A stretch of DNA of 64,000 nt from assembly GCA_021613535.1 (NCBI GenBank), contig CP075495.1, forward strand, positions 4,898,001 through 4,962,000. Reading direction: 5' to 3'. Of this stretch, positions 35,892 through 48,714 are shown one piece after another (within the stretch, counting starts at the first letter, position 1; the number at the start of each line of letters is the position of its first letter). Under the pieces are notes generated by a model, which saw only the letters and a list, made by a program, of their open reading frames with translations, did not search any database and was not told the origin of the DNA. Origin of the DNA: Adineta vaga (lineage: Eukaryota > Rotifera). Made by a program: the position numbers and the translations under genes.

Positions 35892-37032
35892 ATGAACTTA
35901 ACAAATAATTCTGGTGAATATAATAATGATAAAAAACCAACAAGCGATGATGACGATAATGATGAGGATATTGATCATCATGATCCACCATCAATACTCA
36001 TAGAAAATTTTTTTACTGATAATGAAAATGAACAAATCGATAGTAGTGAGGAAGATGATGACGATGATGGAAGTGACATTGAAAATCATTATTATTCAAA
36101 AAATCAATTACCAACAGAAAATCGTTTAGGTTCATTATTACGACAATCAAATCGTCTTGTTGAATTAAAACTAAACATATCTCATAATCGTCTAATAAAT
36201 AATCCACATCAGTCATTACGACATGCTCTTTCCGATAGTGATATGTCAAAACGATCACATCATTATCGAAATCATCAACATGAACATGATCAACAACATT
36301 CAATATTATATACATCATTATCATCAAATAATTTTTATCTTTCAACAAATCGATCACATCGTCTCTATTTACCATCATCATGTATATATGATTTACAAAC
36401 TCAAATTACAAATTGGTTACAAGCAAGTACTTATCTGATTGATTCACTTTCAACATCAGTTTATCATCGAAGATGTTGGTCACAACTTTTATTAACATAT
36501 TTTATTGAACGTGGTTATATTAATCTTGAATTTAATCGTTGTACACATTCAGTATCGATGACAAGTATGGATCAAGATTCATGTTCTATACATAAACATG
36601 GATGTGTACCAGAAGAAGATGCATATAAATTATGTTCAATCTTACAAAAAGGTTCACGATTTAATATCAATTCAATTATTTTTGATCATATTCGTCGTAT
36701 TATTGTTATTAAAAGTATGCAAGAAGGTAAATGTGAAATTCTATTTTTCTTTTGAAAACCAAACATTTGATTTTTCAGTTTTCAATGAGAATACCAATTT
36801 ACAACAAACATATTTAAAACAATTAAAAAGTCTGAAACAATCGTTAACTCATCAACAATCATCGGTGACAAATATTAATAATAATAATCCAATCATAAGT
36901 GTTGCATCAATATATTCAAAATTATTATTATTTCTATCCAGTCTTTATTCAATTAAAGCCGAAACGATGCAAATACTTTTCTGTCAACATCTTCTACACA
37001 ATCCGTCTTATTCCTATCTTGTTACTTCATGA
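35892..37032 (+). CDS. Uncharacterised 363-aa protein with acidic N-terminus
   Basis: Two exons, 35892-36726 and 36779-37032, with a 52-bp intron (GTAAAT donor, TTTTTCAG acceptor). The first 80 residues are very acidic (SDDDDNDEDIDHHD and SSEEDDDDDGSD). A His/Ser/Asn-rich linker follows. The C-terminal half appears folded and helical: about 205-245 (ITNWLQASTYLIDSLSTSVY, then WSQLLLTYFIERGYI) and about 260-320 with PEEDAYKLCSILQKGSRF, ending in a likely coiled coil (LQQTYLKQLKSLKQS). No signal peptide, membrane segment or catalytic motif is visible. The frame is open upstream to 35784 but that part reads like leader sequence, and an acceptor-like TCTCATAG lies at about 35860, so the chosen Met is a guess. 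I do not recognise the family. Confidence 0.65.
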
Positions 37033-38280
37033 TTGAGTTTTCTTCTTCTTCTTCTTCTTTTTTTCCGTACATGTGTGCGTATGTCTCTATTGTGTATCCC
37101 GGTTGATGACTTATACCAAGGTATATGTCATTGTCTCGCTCAGATTATTTAAAAAAGAAACATGTTTGTATGTGTGTGTGTGTGTGCGTATATATGTGCA
37201 GCAAAACGGTGAATGAATTTAAGAAAAACAAAGAATTCTTTGTTATTTTTCTGAAGGACGTTTTCTTTTCTTTTCTTCGTCTTTTTTAAATTAATTTAGA
37301 TGAATATGTGTTTGAATTTCAATGTTACTTTTAGCTTGATGAAGTGGAATGATTGTTCCATGAGTTTTATATAAGATTGTTTGTGTTTTTGTTGAATATG
37401 ATATATCATCTGACTTAAGATTGTAATGAGTTTGTCGGCTTTTTCCTAAGAAAATTCTGTTCAAATTTTGAACTAGATCAGAGTTTAGTGAACATGAAGA
37501 TGATTAACAGTAAGAGGAATAGACTGAAATTATACGTAAAAAAAGAAGGAAAAATAAAATCATTAAATGAAACCATACGTAGTAGAGAGAGCGCGAGAGA
37601 GAACGGATTAAGTGTGTGAAATTTCACCTTCATTAGAGTCAAAAATACATACCTTTGCAAATGATACATAGAGCTAGAATATATAACAAAACGTTGTTAA
37701 AAGTACTTCATTCCTCATACAAATTTCTTGAAATTGTACAAATAGTATATTAGAAAGTGACAGTTGTTTAGTTACAGAAACGATTAAAATGACTATATAA
37801 ATATGTAAATTTATAGTGTAACAAATGTATTTATTATTTACCGTCATCTAGAGACCCCTGTAATACACAGATATATATACTGATAGTTACTCGTACTAAG
37901 AGTCATGCGTACAAATCATTCTTTACATTTATGATTTATCTTTATGATTATTGGAATGCAATTCAACATTTTCGATTAAAATTTATTATTCATTTATTCT
38001 TTTAGCTTTTTGACATTTTTTATTGAACTAGTCAATATTTGATTTAAATAACAATAATCCATCTAGAATGTATTCATTTTTTCGGTTGAATGAATCGGCA
38101 CACCCTTAAGTCTATAATCAACGGGAAAATTTTTTTTTTCTCTCTCTCTCTCTTTTATATTTATCACTGTATTTATTAGATAATGAAAAGTAATTAAAAC
38201 GTGAAAAAATATCATAAATCATCATTCATAATCGAAACATTTATGCAAATATTTGTCAGTTTTAGATATCAATCGTAATC
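37033..38280. other. Intergenic, 1.2 kb
   Basis: Between two plus-strand genes. It holds a TTC run near 37043, a TG repeat at about 37170-37187 and a CT run near 38140. No exon is seen. Confidence 0.55.
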
Positions 38281-40119
38281 ATGTCCAAGACTTCTATTCA
38301 AAAACTCAATGTACACAAATGGATCGATGAAAATGAAAAAGATTTTCTTCCTCCTGTTTGTAACAAATTAATGTAAATGACATTGTTCTAATCACTATAG
38401 TTTCTACTATTGTTTTTTTGCTTGTTCATAGGCATAATGATCAATTGACAATCATGTTTGTTGGTGGACCAAATGTTCGTAAAGATTATCATTTAGAAGA
38501 AGGTGAAGAAGTAAGAATGATTTTTACATTGATTATTTCCTAATTGGCTTTTTTTTTATTTCAAAGCTTTTCTATCAACTCAAAGGTGATATGTGTTTAA
38601 AAGTTGTTGAACAAAACCAACAACGAGATGTTATTATCAAAGAAGGAGAAGTAGAAATGATCTTTTTTATTTATAAAATAACACAATAATGAATCTTTAG
38701 ATCTTTCTTTTACCAGCAAATATTCCTCATTCACCCAATCGATTTGAAAATACCGTTGGTTTTGTCATGGAAAGAAGACGAGATGATAAAGAATTGGATT
38801 GTTTAAGGTATAAAACTTGAAAAATATGATTAAAAACTCTTTCCTATTTTTCAGATATTATCAAGATCAATCTACTAATCGTTTATTTGAACGATGGTTT
38901 CATACAACTGATCTTGGTATTCAATTAAAACCAGTGATTAAAGAGTAAGCATGAAAACTATCTTTCTATCTCCATCGACAACAAGATGAACGGTTCATAA
39001 TCAATAATTGATATAGTAATGCATGCATGCATATGAATTGAAAGATAATGCTCCATTACTTTCGATAAAGAACAAGAAATGAGTTATTGATTCGTAAGAA
39101 TACCATAAAAAAGAATGAGGAAAACAAAGTTTTATTAGAAAAGATTTGATTTAAACTTAATTTTCCTCTGAATATAATTATCGATCTAGTCTATCTTTTT
39201 TCTTTATAATCATAGTGCAATTTATAAGAATCTTAGTTTTTTCTAATACAAAGCTTTACATAAGCTGAATAAAGTCAGGTTAAAATAATGATAATGACAT
39301 CTATCATTTATTTTCAAGGTTTTTTTCATCCGACGAATATCGTACTGGAAAACCTAAAGCAGGTAGAATATGATTGAATAAATACTTCTGTTCAATAACT
39401 TGAGAGAATTACGTGTGTGTGTGTGTATTTTTTTAATTATTTAGATAGTTATCTTCAAGATCCGCCCGTGAAAAATAATGAGAAGATCAAATTGGATAAT
39501 CCATTTTCATTAAATGACTGGCTTGATCAACATAAAGAAGAACTTATTCATGGACATCCGATTAGTTTATTTCCGGATAGATTTCAAACGAGAGTTTGGG
39601 CTTTTCCCAAAGGTGAACATATGATTAATTGTTCAACTGGTGATGTTTGGTTATGGCAACATGTAAGTATTCATTCATGATTTCTACAAAAAAGAACAAT
39701 ATGAATTTTCTTTTGTTTAATTAGAAAGGAAATTCTACTGCAAAAATCATTACATGTGATAAAGAAGAATCACTTGTTAATTTAGAATTATCGGATTCTA
39801 TCTATTTGAATGTTTGTTGGACGTAAGTATTCGCTTGTTTTTTGTTTATAGAGGAAAATGTCATTTATTCTTCTACGAGATTCTTATTGATATTTGATAA
39901 GAAAGAAAAAGTCAAGAGTCTTATTCAATCAATCAAATAGCAATTAAATGCAATTCATGTTGACAAATATCAACGATGATCTCCGAAGTTCGAAATAATC
40001 AACAGATAATATATTTTCTTCCTCTTTCTGTGTGATTCGATTTATTTTTCAGCTTTTATTCCCGTGTACGGGATCGACACGATGAGAAATACATACATTA
40101 TAGTTTGATCACACGATGA
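38281..40119 (+). CDS. HAAO: 3-hydroxyanthranilate 3,4-dioxygenase (kynurenine pathway)
   Basis: Nine exons: 38281-38372, 38432-38510, 38567-38650, 38701-38807, 38855-38944, 39319-39362, 39445-39662, 39725-39822, 40053-40119; 292 aa, near the animal length of 286. The cupin iron ligands are in place: His51 and Glu57 in [18 protein letters not shown], and His95 in [13 protein letters not shown]. The substrate-binding arginines are also present (Arg47, Arg99). The enzyme opens the ring of 3-hydroxyanthranilate with O2, giving the precursor of quinolinate and so of NAD, in the cytosol. The bacterial C-terminal rubredoxin-like metal site is absent, as in animal forms. Introns 5 (374 bp) and 8 (230 bp) are much longer than the local norm. 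The gene ends 161 bp before a convergent neighbour. Confidence 0.93.
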
Positions 40120-40280
40120 ATTTTTGGAACATATACAAATTAGAATTTTGTCTAAAAAGAAAACTATTGTTTTTGCCAGCCATGAGTACAGATAAAGTTT
40201 TCAACTGGGAAGAAAAAATTCCATCGTTGATTACAAGTGATGACAGAAAATCTATTCAAAATTGACAATATGAGATTAAT

Positions 40281-40871
40281 TTATAGGAACGGTTTCCGTC
40301 GAGTTTGGAAGAGAGATTTTTCTATGACAGATCCGTTGATTGTATGATTATCTTGACGAATTGTTGATATCGTTGTTGCTGTTATTGTTGTTGTGGATGG
40401 AGGTACAGATGAGGATGCTATCACTGTTGGCGTAGTCATCCGAGAAACGAAATGTATTAATTGATGTGGACCAGCTTTAGTTCGTACAAGTTCATCAATT
40501 TTGGGTGCCATTTTTAGAGTTAATGTAACAATGGCGGCGCAGAGGAGGATAATTAAAAGTCCGACAATACTAACAATTCGAGCAATAATACGTTTTTTAC
40601 GATCAGCAGCTGCTAATAGACGTTGTTGTTTTAGTTCTAATAGACTTGATGGTGTTCGATCAACAATAGAACCTACTGATGATGTATAATTTGTATTCGA
40701 TCTTTTTGCACCACGTTGTTGATAATGTGTTTGTTTAACAACGAGATGTTGTATGAATGCATCATGAACCTGAGAATCTTTTTCGAGAGTGTCAGTTAAT
40801 TGCCGTGATGAATTTTTTATGGACAATGGATGGGATGGATTAGGTATTGGTGAGGTATCAACGTCTGACAT
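40281..40871 (-). CDS. Single-pass membrane protein of unknown function
   Basis: One exon, 196 aa. Residues 1-75 are polar and probably cytosolic. A Lys/Arg/Gln-rich stretch (LKQQRLLAAADRKKRIIAR) lies just before one strong hydrophobic helix, about 98-119 (IVSIVGLLIILLCAAIVTLT). The remaining 75 residues include a Ser/Thr/Val-rich segment (SSSVPPSTTTITATTIST) and Asn-x-Thr/Ser sites, which fits an extracellular, O-glycosylated stalk. The positive-inside rule gives N-in, C-out. No known domain is recognised. It converges with the HAAO gene, whose stop lies 161 bp away. Confidence 0.65.
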   Translation of the reverse strand: MSDVDTSPIPNPSHPLSIKNSSRQLTDTLEKDSQVHDAFIQHLVVKQTHYQQRGAKRSNTNYTSSVGSIVDRTPSSLLELKQQRLLAAADRKKRIIARIVSIVGLLIILLCAAIVTLTLKMAPKIDELVRTKAGPHQLIHFVSRMTTPTVIASSSVPPSTTTITATTISTIRQDNHTINGSVIEKSLFQTRRKPFL

Positions 40872-43800
40872 TAATCGATGAACGACAACGATAACATCGA
40901 TAGTTGAAATAACATAAGCATATTTGTTGTTTGGTTAGTACATTTACATAATCAATTTATGAGATCGACACGATGCGATGCGATGTAGTACGACAACGAA
41001 TAAGAGAAAACCTAAACAACAAGTTGTAAGATAGAATGACAATGTCAACAACGCTAACGAAAGGAAGCGAGCTTAATTGATCAGTCCATTTCGTTCTCCT
41101 CTTTTTTTTCTGTCTTTGTTCTCATCTAACAAACAAATTCGACGATCTATCATTGTCTATAAGCTATATGTAGATCGAATCATCCCTTGTTTTTTCTCAA
41201 AGCTCTATATTCTTATAGAAATAATTCTTTTCGAAAATAAGTTTGCTATGTCATGCAAAATAGCTTCTTAATCACAAAGAAAAGATAACAATCATCGTTC
41301 ACGTCTGACTACGTAGTAGATACTCGAGAATGAGTGAGAGAGAGAGAGAAATAAATCACATATTGTTCTGTCATTACTTACAAAATGCGCGACATTGATG
41401 TGATTTATTGATATGAAATTTTGTGACTATGCCATAATAGAAAACTAAAAATTGACTGAAATAGACTAAAATGACGATCGTACATAGTTATATAATTAGA
41501 ACATCCATTTGTAGATAGAAAATCGTAAATTGATGAATATACATATATAATTACAAGCTAAATCCGAAAATTTCTAATAAGATTTAAGCTTAATAGAAAA
41601 CAGACGACGTTAACTAACAAGCATATTTTCGAGTTACCATCGTTGAGCAAATCATTATAGATATATGTTTTTCTATTTTCTTGCTAGTTTCCTTCGTTTT
41701 TTTTCTTTTTTTTAATAATCGGTACTCCCTTGTCAATAAGCCGAGATGTGGTTGTCGACGAAAAAGCAGAGAAAAAAGGGATAGAGAGAACAATACCCGC
41801 CCGAAACCGTTCAAACTTCCTCTAGTTGCTTGGCGTTGTTGCTTTTTCTACTACTATCCAAACTACGAGTGTCGTCTCACGTTTGTATCATTTGACAGGA
41901 AACAAGGAAAAAAAGAAAAGAGAATAGAACGAAGACGTTACTTATTTTCTTTCGCTCTGTCTTTTTTTCTATTCCTTTACATTCTATTAGAGGTTTTCAC
42001 TTTTTTCTTTGAGAAAAAAATGAAGAACGGAAATTCTCATGTATGTGCTTTATTTCTCTAATATTCTCTTCATTACTTGCTTTATTTTTTTGAAATGATC
42101 ATATGTCACTACTATCGGTGTTTCTCGTTTACTTTCCCAAGTCTGCATTTTGAAAAAGGTGCTCGCGCAGGATAGAGAGAGAGAAAGTGTTAAAGAAAAA
42201 ACATGAATGTATAAGCATAAAATAAAAACGACAAATAGAAATTGAAAAGCATTTGTGCGTGTAAGCATTCACACATACTCATACATAAAATGAGCAATAG
42301 TCTTGCATGCATTTCAATTTCTAAAGGATCAATTGTCATTAGGGTTTCAACAATAGTTTCTTTTCTCATTCAAGAGCAAAGACGACAGTTAAATGTCAGA
42401 AAGTATTAGTAGAAAAGAAAATTACGAGTATACTTTTAATAAGAGAAAACTGAATTGAAGTATTCTCTCCGTAATTAGTGCAATGAAACGAATAAAACAA
42501 AAGATTGTTAATGTCGAGTTTTGATTAACTCTTGATAATTACCAATGAAAAGAAAAGAAAAGAAAGGTTAGTTAGATGAAATATTGAAAAAAAAGAAGAG
42601 AATGAATTAATGATTACAAAATTGACATGAAGAAAATGAAAGATAATGTATGTTCTCTTGGTTAACTCATTGAAAACGATTGACAAAAATACATTGAGAC
42701 ATGTAAAGAGATTTTCTAATGTATGTTTAAGAGAAAATGATAAAAGCTAAAGAATAGTTGATAGAACATAATATAGAATGTTTTTTTTTATCTTTTGAAA
42801 CATGATGAGTAGTTAAAAGACAAAGCGATAGATATTCTTTGGGGATTTATCAGTTCTATCTAACGTAGAATATAATCGTGTTCAATAACTTTTTATGGTT
42901 TGTCAACGAGTCGATCAAAATTATTGTGATTGGTAATCAACAAACACTGTATTAAATCTTGTTTTATCTGAGGAAAATATTCGATTTATTGCCCTTAGAA
43001 GACGTTTCATATTGAAAAGACAGGAAAGGGAAATTGGAACAATGTATTCTCAATGTGAACGTCAATTCTTTAATCGTTGACGATGGAATCTAATCATTGA
43101 ATATGCGTCGTTTGTCCTTCTATCTACTAATGTAAAACTATAGTGCTACAATTAATAATTGTTGTCGTTATCGTTTTATATCAGCAATGATGGTACCCTC
43201 GAGTATGCGAACGAAAAGCATGGAGAGAGCAACAAGTAAAGCATAACGAAAAAGCTTCTACTTACAAAGGCAGAGTGAATATAAGTACAATGATACTTAA
43301 AAAAAAAGAAACAAATTAAAATGAAAAGGAAATGAATGATATCTTATATATATATGCATTAGTATATTTAATTAGAAACGGAGATCAAGATAATTGATTC
43401 TTCGTCGAAATAATAGTATATAGTAGACCATTTTTCACCTTAAGTTTTTCTTTCCTTTTGTCTATATTCTTTCTTGTCAAGAGAATATCGCGTGCCATAA
43501 GAATCTATATATATATATATATATATATTATTTCCTTGATGTGCATGTTGCACCAATATTACAATGAAAAATTAATATACCATATACTTCTTTCAACCTT
43601 AGTCATTCAAAAGACAATACCAATCGATATACGTCATCAAGCATTTAATATATTTATCAATTAATCTTTTTTATTTTTACGTTTTTGAAATAGAAAAAAG
43701 AATTGATATCTATGATGTTATTTTTCTTTCTTAGATGTCAATTGAATGTCAATACTGATGGTGTTATTCTAGCAATTAGTCAAGATCCAACACGAAAAAC

Positions 43801-46800
43801 TGCATGAACAAAAAGACAATTTTTTGTTGTTCTTCTAATGTTTAAGAAACTTGAAATAAATTCCGAGATACTCGTTTATACTTCAAATGTGATTTAGAAC
43901 GAATGAAAGGACAAAGTCTACAATAAATCAGAATGGAATTAATCAAGACATGGTAAATTTTATGTTTGTTAAGTAACTATAGAGCATTGATGACGTCTTT
44001 ATAGTATTGATTGAGTACTAAGGAAGAATATATGTGCGTCGAGATAGAAGTAAATCTATACCCGTGTTAATGCTGTGCACAATAGAGTTTGTTAGAGAAG
44101 ATTACTTCCAGATGATGAGCAATACTTACTGTTCTTTTCTAAATATCAATCAAGACAATGATTTTCTCGTAGAAAAAAACTTAATCTACTTGATGATTAA
44201 CTCTATTTCTTGGGAAAATATCTCAATTTGTCATGTATTTAGACATGCATCTATATGCTCGTATCAAGTGTTGTTCTCTCAAGTATGATGATTATAAATG
44301 ACAGACAGTTTTTTAATATTCTCATGTAATAAACAACAAGAAAAATTCAGCTACAATTTTAATGAATTACATTCATTGATGATTCTACTTCAAACTACGT
44401 ACACAATTAGAAGAGATTAGTAAAAAATAGAGATGACATAAATTTTGATCGATAGTCTCTCAAGAATTTCTCTATTACTGAATGGATTTCGACGATGTTT
44501 GATTATAGTATCTGAACTTTACTGTATTAACTTTGGGATACTTTGATGATTTCAATATAATCTATTTTTTAAACAATTAACCGATATAAATAACTCTTGG
44601 ACATTTGACTATAACAAAAACAACAACTTACTTAGGTCTAAAGTCAATATGTTCGTCTGTTTCTAGTCCAAATCGATAAAAGGAAACAATTTATGTAGAA
44701 TAAGATCCATTTATATCATCCATGTCGACTGCATCGAATCAAAGTTACATTAGATACTAATGAATATGACGACAGTATTCGATAGAATAGTTTGTCCTGG
44801 ATAATATTGATAATCATCTTGCATTTTCTAAGCAAAACAACTCGTTTTTAGTAATGACTTGATTATAGCTTCTCATAAATCATTAGATTTCCTTTTTCTG
44901 TATAATCAAGGTAAACAGAAATCGGAATCTTCTCCATTTTCTTCTAGCATCTCAAGAATTATCTAGTCGATCTAAATTGAATTCTAACCATTCTTCAACA
45001 TAAAGAATCATGAAAGAATGTGTTCTACGAGAGAAACCAAATACAATGCGCAAAATACATCTCATAAATCTAGGTGACTATGGAAGGGTCATTAAAGGTC
45101 GAAAACAAAATTCCAAAGAACAATTTTTCTTTCTGTAATATTAACTGTTGCATTTTAGTTCTATCTCTACTCTACGAGAGCGTCATTACTTGATTTACAC
45201 TAGATAACTTGATACTTACATGTTCTTTGAGAAACAACCGAATCATATAATATGATCATTGAAAATTCTGATTGCTAAGGTCATGGAGAACTTCGACCAA
45301 AGAAATATAATTATAAACCTTTGTTTGATCATAGATGGAAACCAGAAGAAAGTTTAATAATGTATAAATTGTTTGATAATTAACACCGACGCGAGCTTTT
45401 CTGATAAGACAGAAAACAAATCACCTGGGAAAAACGAATCGAGGTATAATCGATTTTCTAAAGATGTATATACTTTATTTTGTAACAGAGAAAATTGTGT
45501 GTTCGTGAAGACAATGGATCCGATAGGTATAGCTTTCACGGAATGCAAGAATCATTCGATTTATTTTTTGTTTAATGTCATATCAATATACTAAGAAACC
45601 TTTCGATACTAACAATAAAAAAGATGATGTTTTCTATTTCATTCAAAGGTGCAAGATTCAATAGAATTAATGAGAAACTATTTTTTATTTTGAATGTATT
45701 AATCATATGTTCTTCACAGAACAACCTTTTTCAAATTCATCACAGGATATTAAGTAGTTTCATGTGGAGCAACTTTTTTTCTATTGAAACAAATATAAAC
45801 ATACTATTTGAAGGCCACAAACACACCATGCACTCACAATAGATTAGCTTTGAAAGTTTTCATACACGTTATGATTCTATGATAGTTTCACAAATCAGGT
45901 GTCTAACTTTTCCATAGGTATTACATTCGTTTTTAAAATTCACAAATAAGTATTCAAATGCTATATAACATAGATTCTTCTGTTTTCATATACTTCTTTC
46001 TGATCTTGAAATAAAAGTTGTTCACTTTTTCAAAAGTCTACTATGTTTGTGGATATCACTAAAAAGGAAGAGTATCAATATACTTTTCATATCTCAATGT
46101 CGGTAGTTTAATCGTCTAGTAATATATCATTGATACTCTAGTACGAAATTACATCTAAGTAATCAGGAAAATCAGTATGTCATCATTTCCGATTAACTCT
46201 TTAAATAGTTAACAACAGATCTTCAGATGTATGACTGAACAAAATCCAAAAAGTTCTTAACTAAAATTCAATTACTCTCTTTGGAATCAAAACAATCATC
46301 AAATATCTTCGAATTTATTAAACGAAATCCTACACATATAATTCAAAGCATTATTCGATAAAGAAATACATTGATGAATTTTTCATGTTAATAATATCGA
46401 AATGTGAAGTAGTTCTACGATTGATTCAATTCGCTGCTCTATCTCACTTTGAAAATTTTGAACAGTAGAATGTTTTCTACGAAATATCTATAATCCATTA
46501 TATGTTTCTATATCAAAATGAAATATAATTTTTGTTGACCGCTATAAAAAGCTTCAAACGTTTCGTTTTGGGAATTAACAATTGAATTGAACAATACTAT
46601 TGTGCACTTTTACAAATACTAACTTTTTCAATCTATCCGTTAAACGATACAATTATTACTGTTTGATATTGGTCACACTTACAAAACTTCAATGACAGAA
46701 TAATATTTTTTTTTCATCAATGTTCATTTTATAATTAGTGTAAATCTAAAAGCATTACTTCATATGTTAGTACTTTAATTAATAAGAACGAGACGATGTA

Positions 46801-48714
46801 TTTTTAGTAACATATTTTCTATATCAAAGTATAACGATATGAATAACAGCAGTAACCGCATGTGTTTACTCAATAGAGACCTCGTAAATAAAATGAATTC
46901 AAGGTGTTTCATCAAGATATTAGTATTAATCATTTCATTGTGATGCCTTAACATAAAATCGAGCAAACAGAGCTAAACCATTTGTTTGTTCGATCAAATC
47001 TGTTAATAATAAAATGAAAATAAACTGTTTATAGTCAATAAATTTCTTCACAGTCATGTTCTGATATCAAATCTGTATATTAATAATGTTTCATATAATT
47101 TTCAAAATGTTATATTTTCTTACAAAACATTTCATTTATAATCAAGGTTAGAAAATGTTTTGTAATACAAAGACAAACCTTGTAACGGTTGCACTTATAA
47201 CTAATCATGACAAATGTGTAGAAAAAGAAGCAGAAGAAGAGAGAAAAAACGACACATTATTACTTTTAGTATTAATTCATTAATAATGAAAATAGCATAC
47301 TAATTGGACTGTAGTTACCGTCTCGAATATTCATTTTTTTTCTGCTAAGAATAATATGTCAAAACCAATCATTATGTTACAGATCAAAATTTATGTGTAT
47401 ATAATAACACCTTGATAAAGTTTATAACTAAGTGTTCATAATAGATTTGATATGTTATGATGAATGTCAATACATTTGTTCTATCACCTCACACATTTAT
47501 TTCTATCATTTGATATACATCTCATATGTAGAGATTTGTTTTCAATAGGAGGAAAAAAAAGAAAAAAGGCCAAAAAATCAATTATTAAAATATCACTAAC
47601 AACATTCTGTTGATTTTTGATAAATATATAATTCAATCAATAAATAAAACACTCGCATTATATATTTATTTTTGCAAGTTGATATCAATTCGAAATGCAA
47701 TATGATGGTGCTCTTTTTTTTTCTTCTTCTTCTTATCTCTCTGTGAAAAAAACGAGAATTTTTTCATGCATATACGAAATAAAAACAACACCAGATGTTT
47801 TGTTTTATCAAAGCCAGATGAAATAATACAAACGTTTGTTTTTTTCTCTTTTGTAACATAAGGTTTTTCTTTGCATTCATATGTGTACATAATTTGCATG
47901 AGAAGGCCGTAGTACCTCTCGTCAACGTACCTACTCGCTTTTTTTCTTCTCATTCTCTCTCGCGCTCTCTTTCTATATTTTGCTGTTTTTTTTTAATTTT
48001 CAATCAGTGGTAGGCGACATCATACGACTGTAGGTAGGTATTGGAAGAGAATAAAAACCTGGATGTATATGCAAAACAAAGTAGAGAAAAGAAAACGACC
48101 GTTGATGTGTGGTTTGTGGCCGCTATTGAGAAGAGATTGCCAAATTGTTGTACACAACACAAGAAAGGTCGCGAAGAGAATAGAAGTGTTCGCCCGCCAC
48201 CGGCCTTTCTCTCTCTCCCTCTTTCCTTATTCGAGAAAGAAAAAAAAGAGATTCTTTTTCTTCGTTTCTCGTCGTTGACGAAAGATTGTGGTTGGTGCAC
48301 ATCAAGACAAAGAGTCGACCGCACAACAGCCACCCATCCATCGTTTTAGTAATAGAAGTAGTCGACGATGAAACATCAAGCAGCTGAGAGAAAGAAAAAG
48401 AAAAACGAGTAAGCAACCATGTGGTAACTAGATTTTATCATTAGAACAATCGGCTAATGATCAAAATTGATGATTAAATCAACAGATTTCAGTAGAAGAA
48501 AAATTCATTTTTTATTCAAAATGAACTTCTTAGGTTTCTTTTCTTTTCTTTACTCTAGCCATTTTTTGTTATTTCTTTACGTATATATATATATATGTAT
48601 ATATACATCGACATGTCCTTGAAGAGACCTTGTTACCATAACAATCGTTCAATAGAATAATATTTGAACATTTATCTTTTAGATCAAATATTCTTTTTTT
48701 TTTCGTAAAAGATC
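40872..48714. other. Long gene-free stretch (7.8 kb)
   Basis: AT-rich, mostly unique sequence with a TA run (43506-43528) and GA/CT patches. No chain of exons with consistent phase is seen on either strand. The short open frames at 41614-42061, 45354-45842 and 48004-48416 occur on both strands at once and have no protein-like features. The last 700 bp should include the promoter of the ankyrin/SOCS gene. Distal regulatory DNA, non-coding RNA or a decayed gene copy are possible but not shown. Confidence 0.5.

Noticed and set aside
45354-45842. Opposing open frames of 64-73 aa
   Set aside because: They coincide on both strands and show no recognisable motif; looked at as a possible gene remnant but nothing could be supported.
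48004-48416. Several open frames of about 70-109 aa on both strands
   Set aside because: Low-complexity Arg/Lys/Phe/Ser translations of mixed purine/pyrimidine tracts upstream of the ankyrin/SOCS gene; more likely promoter or leader sequence.
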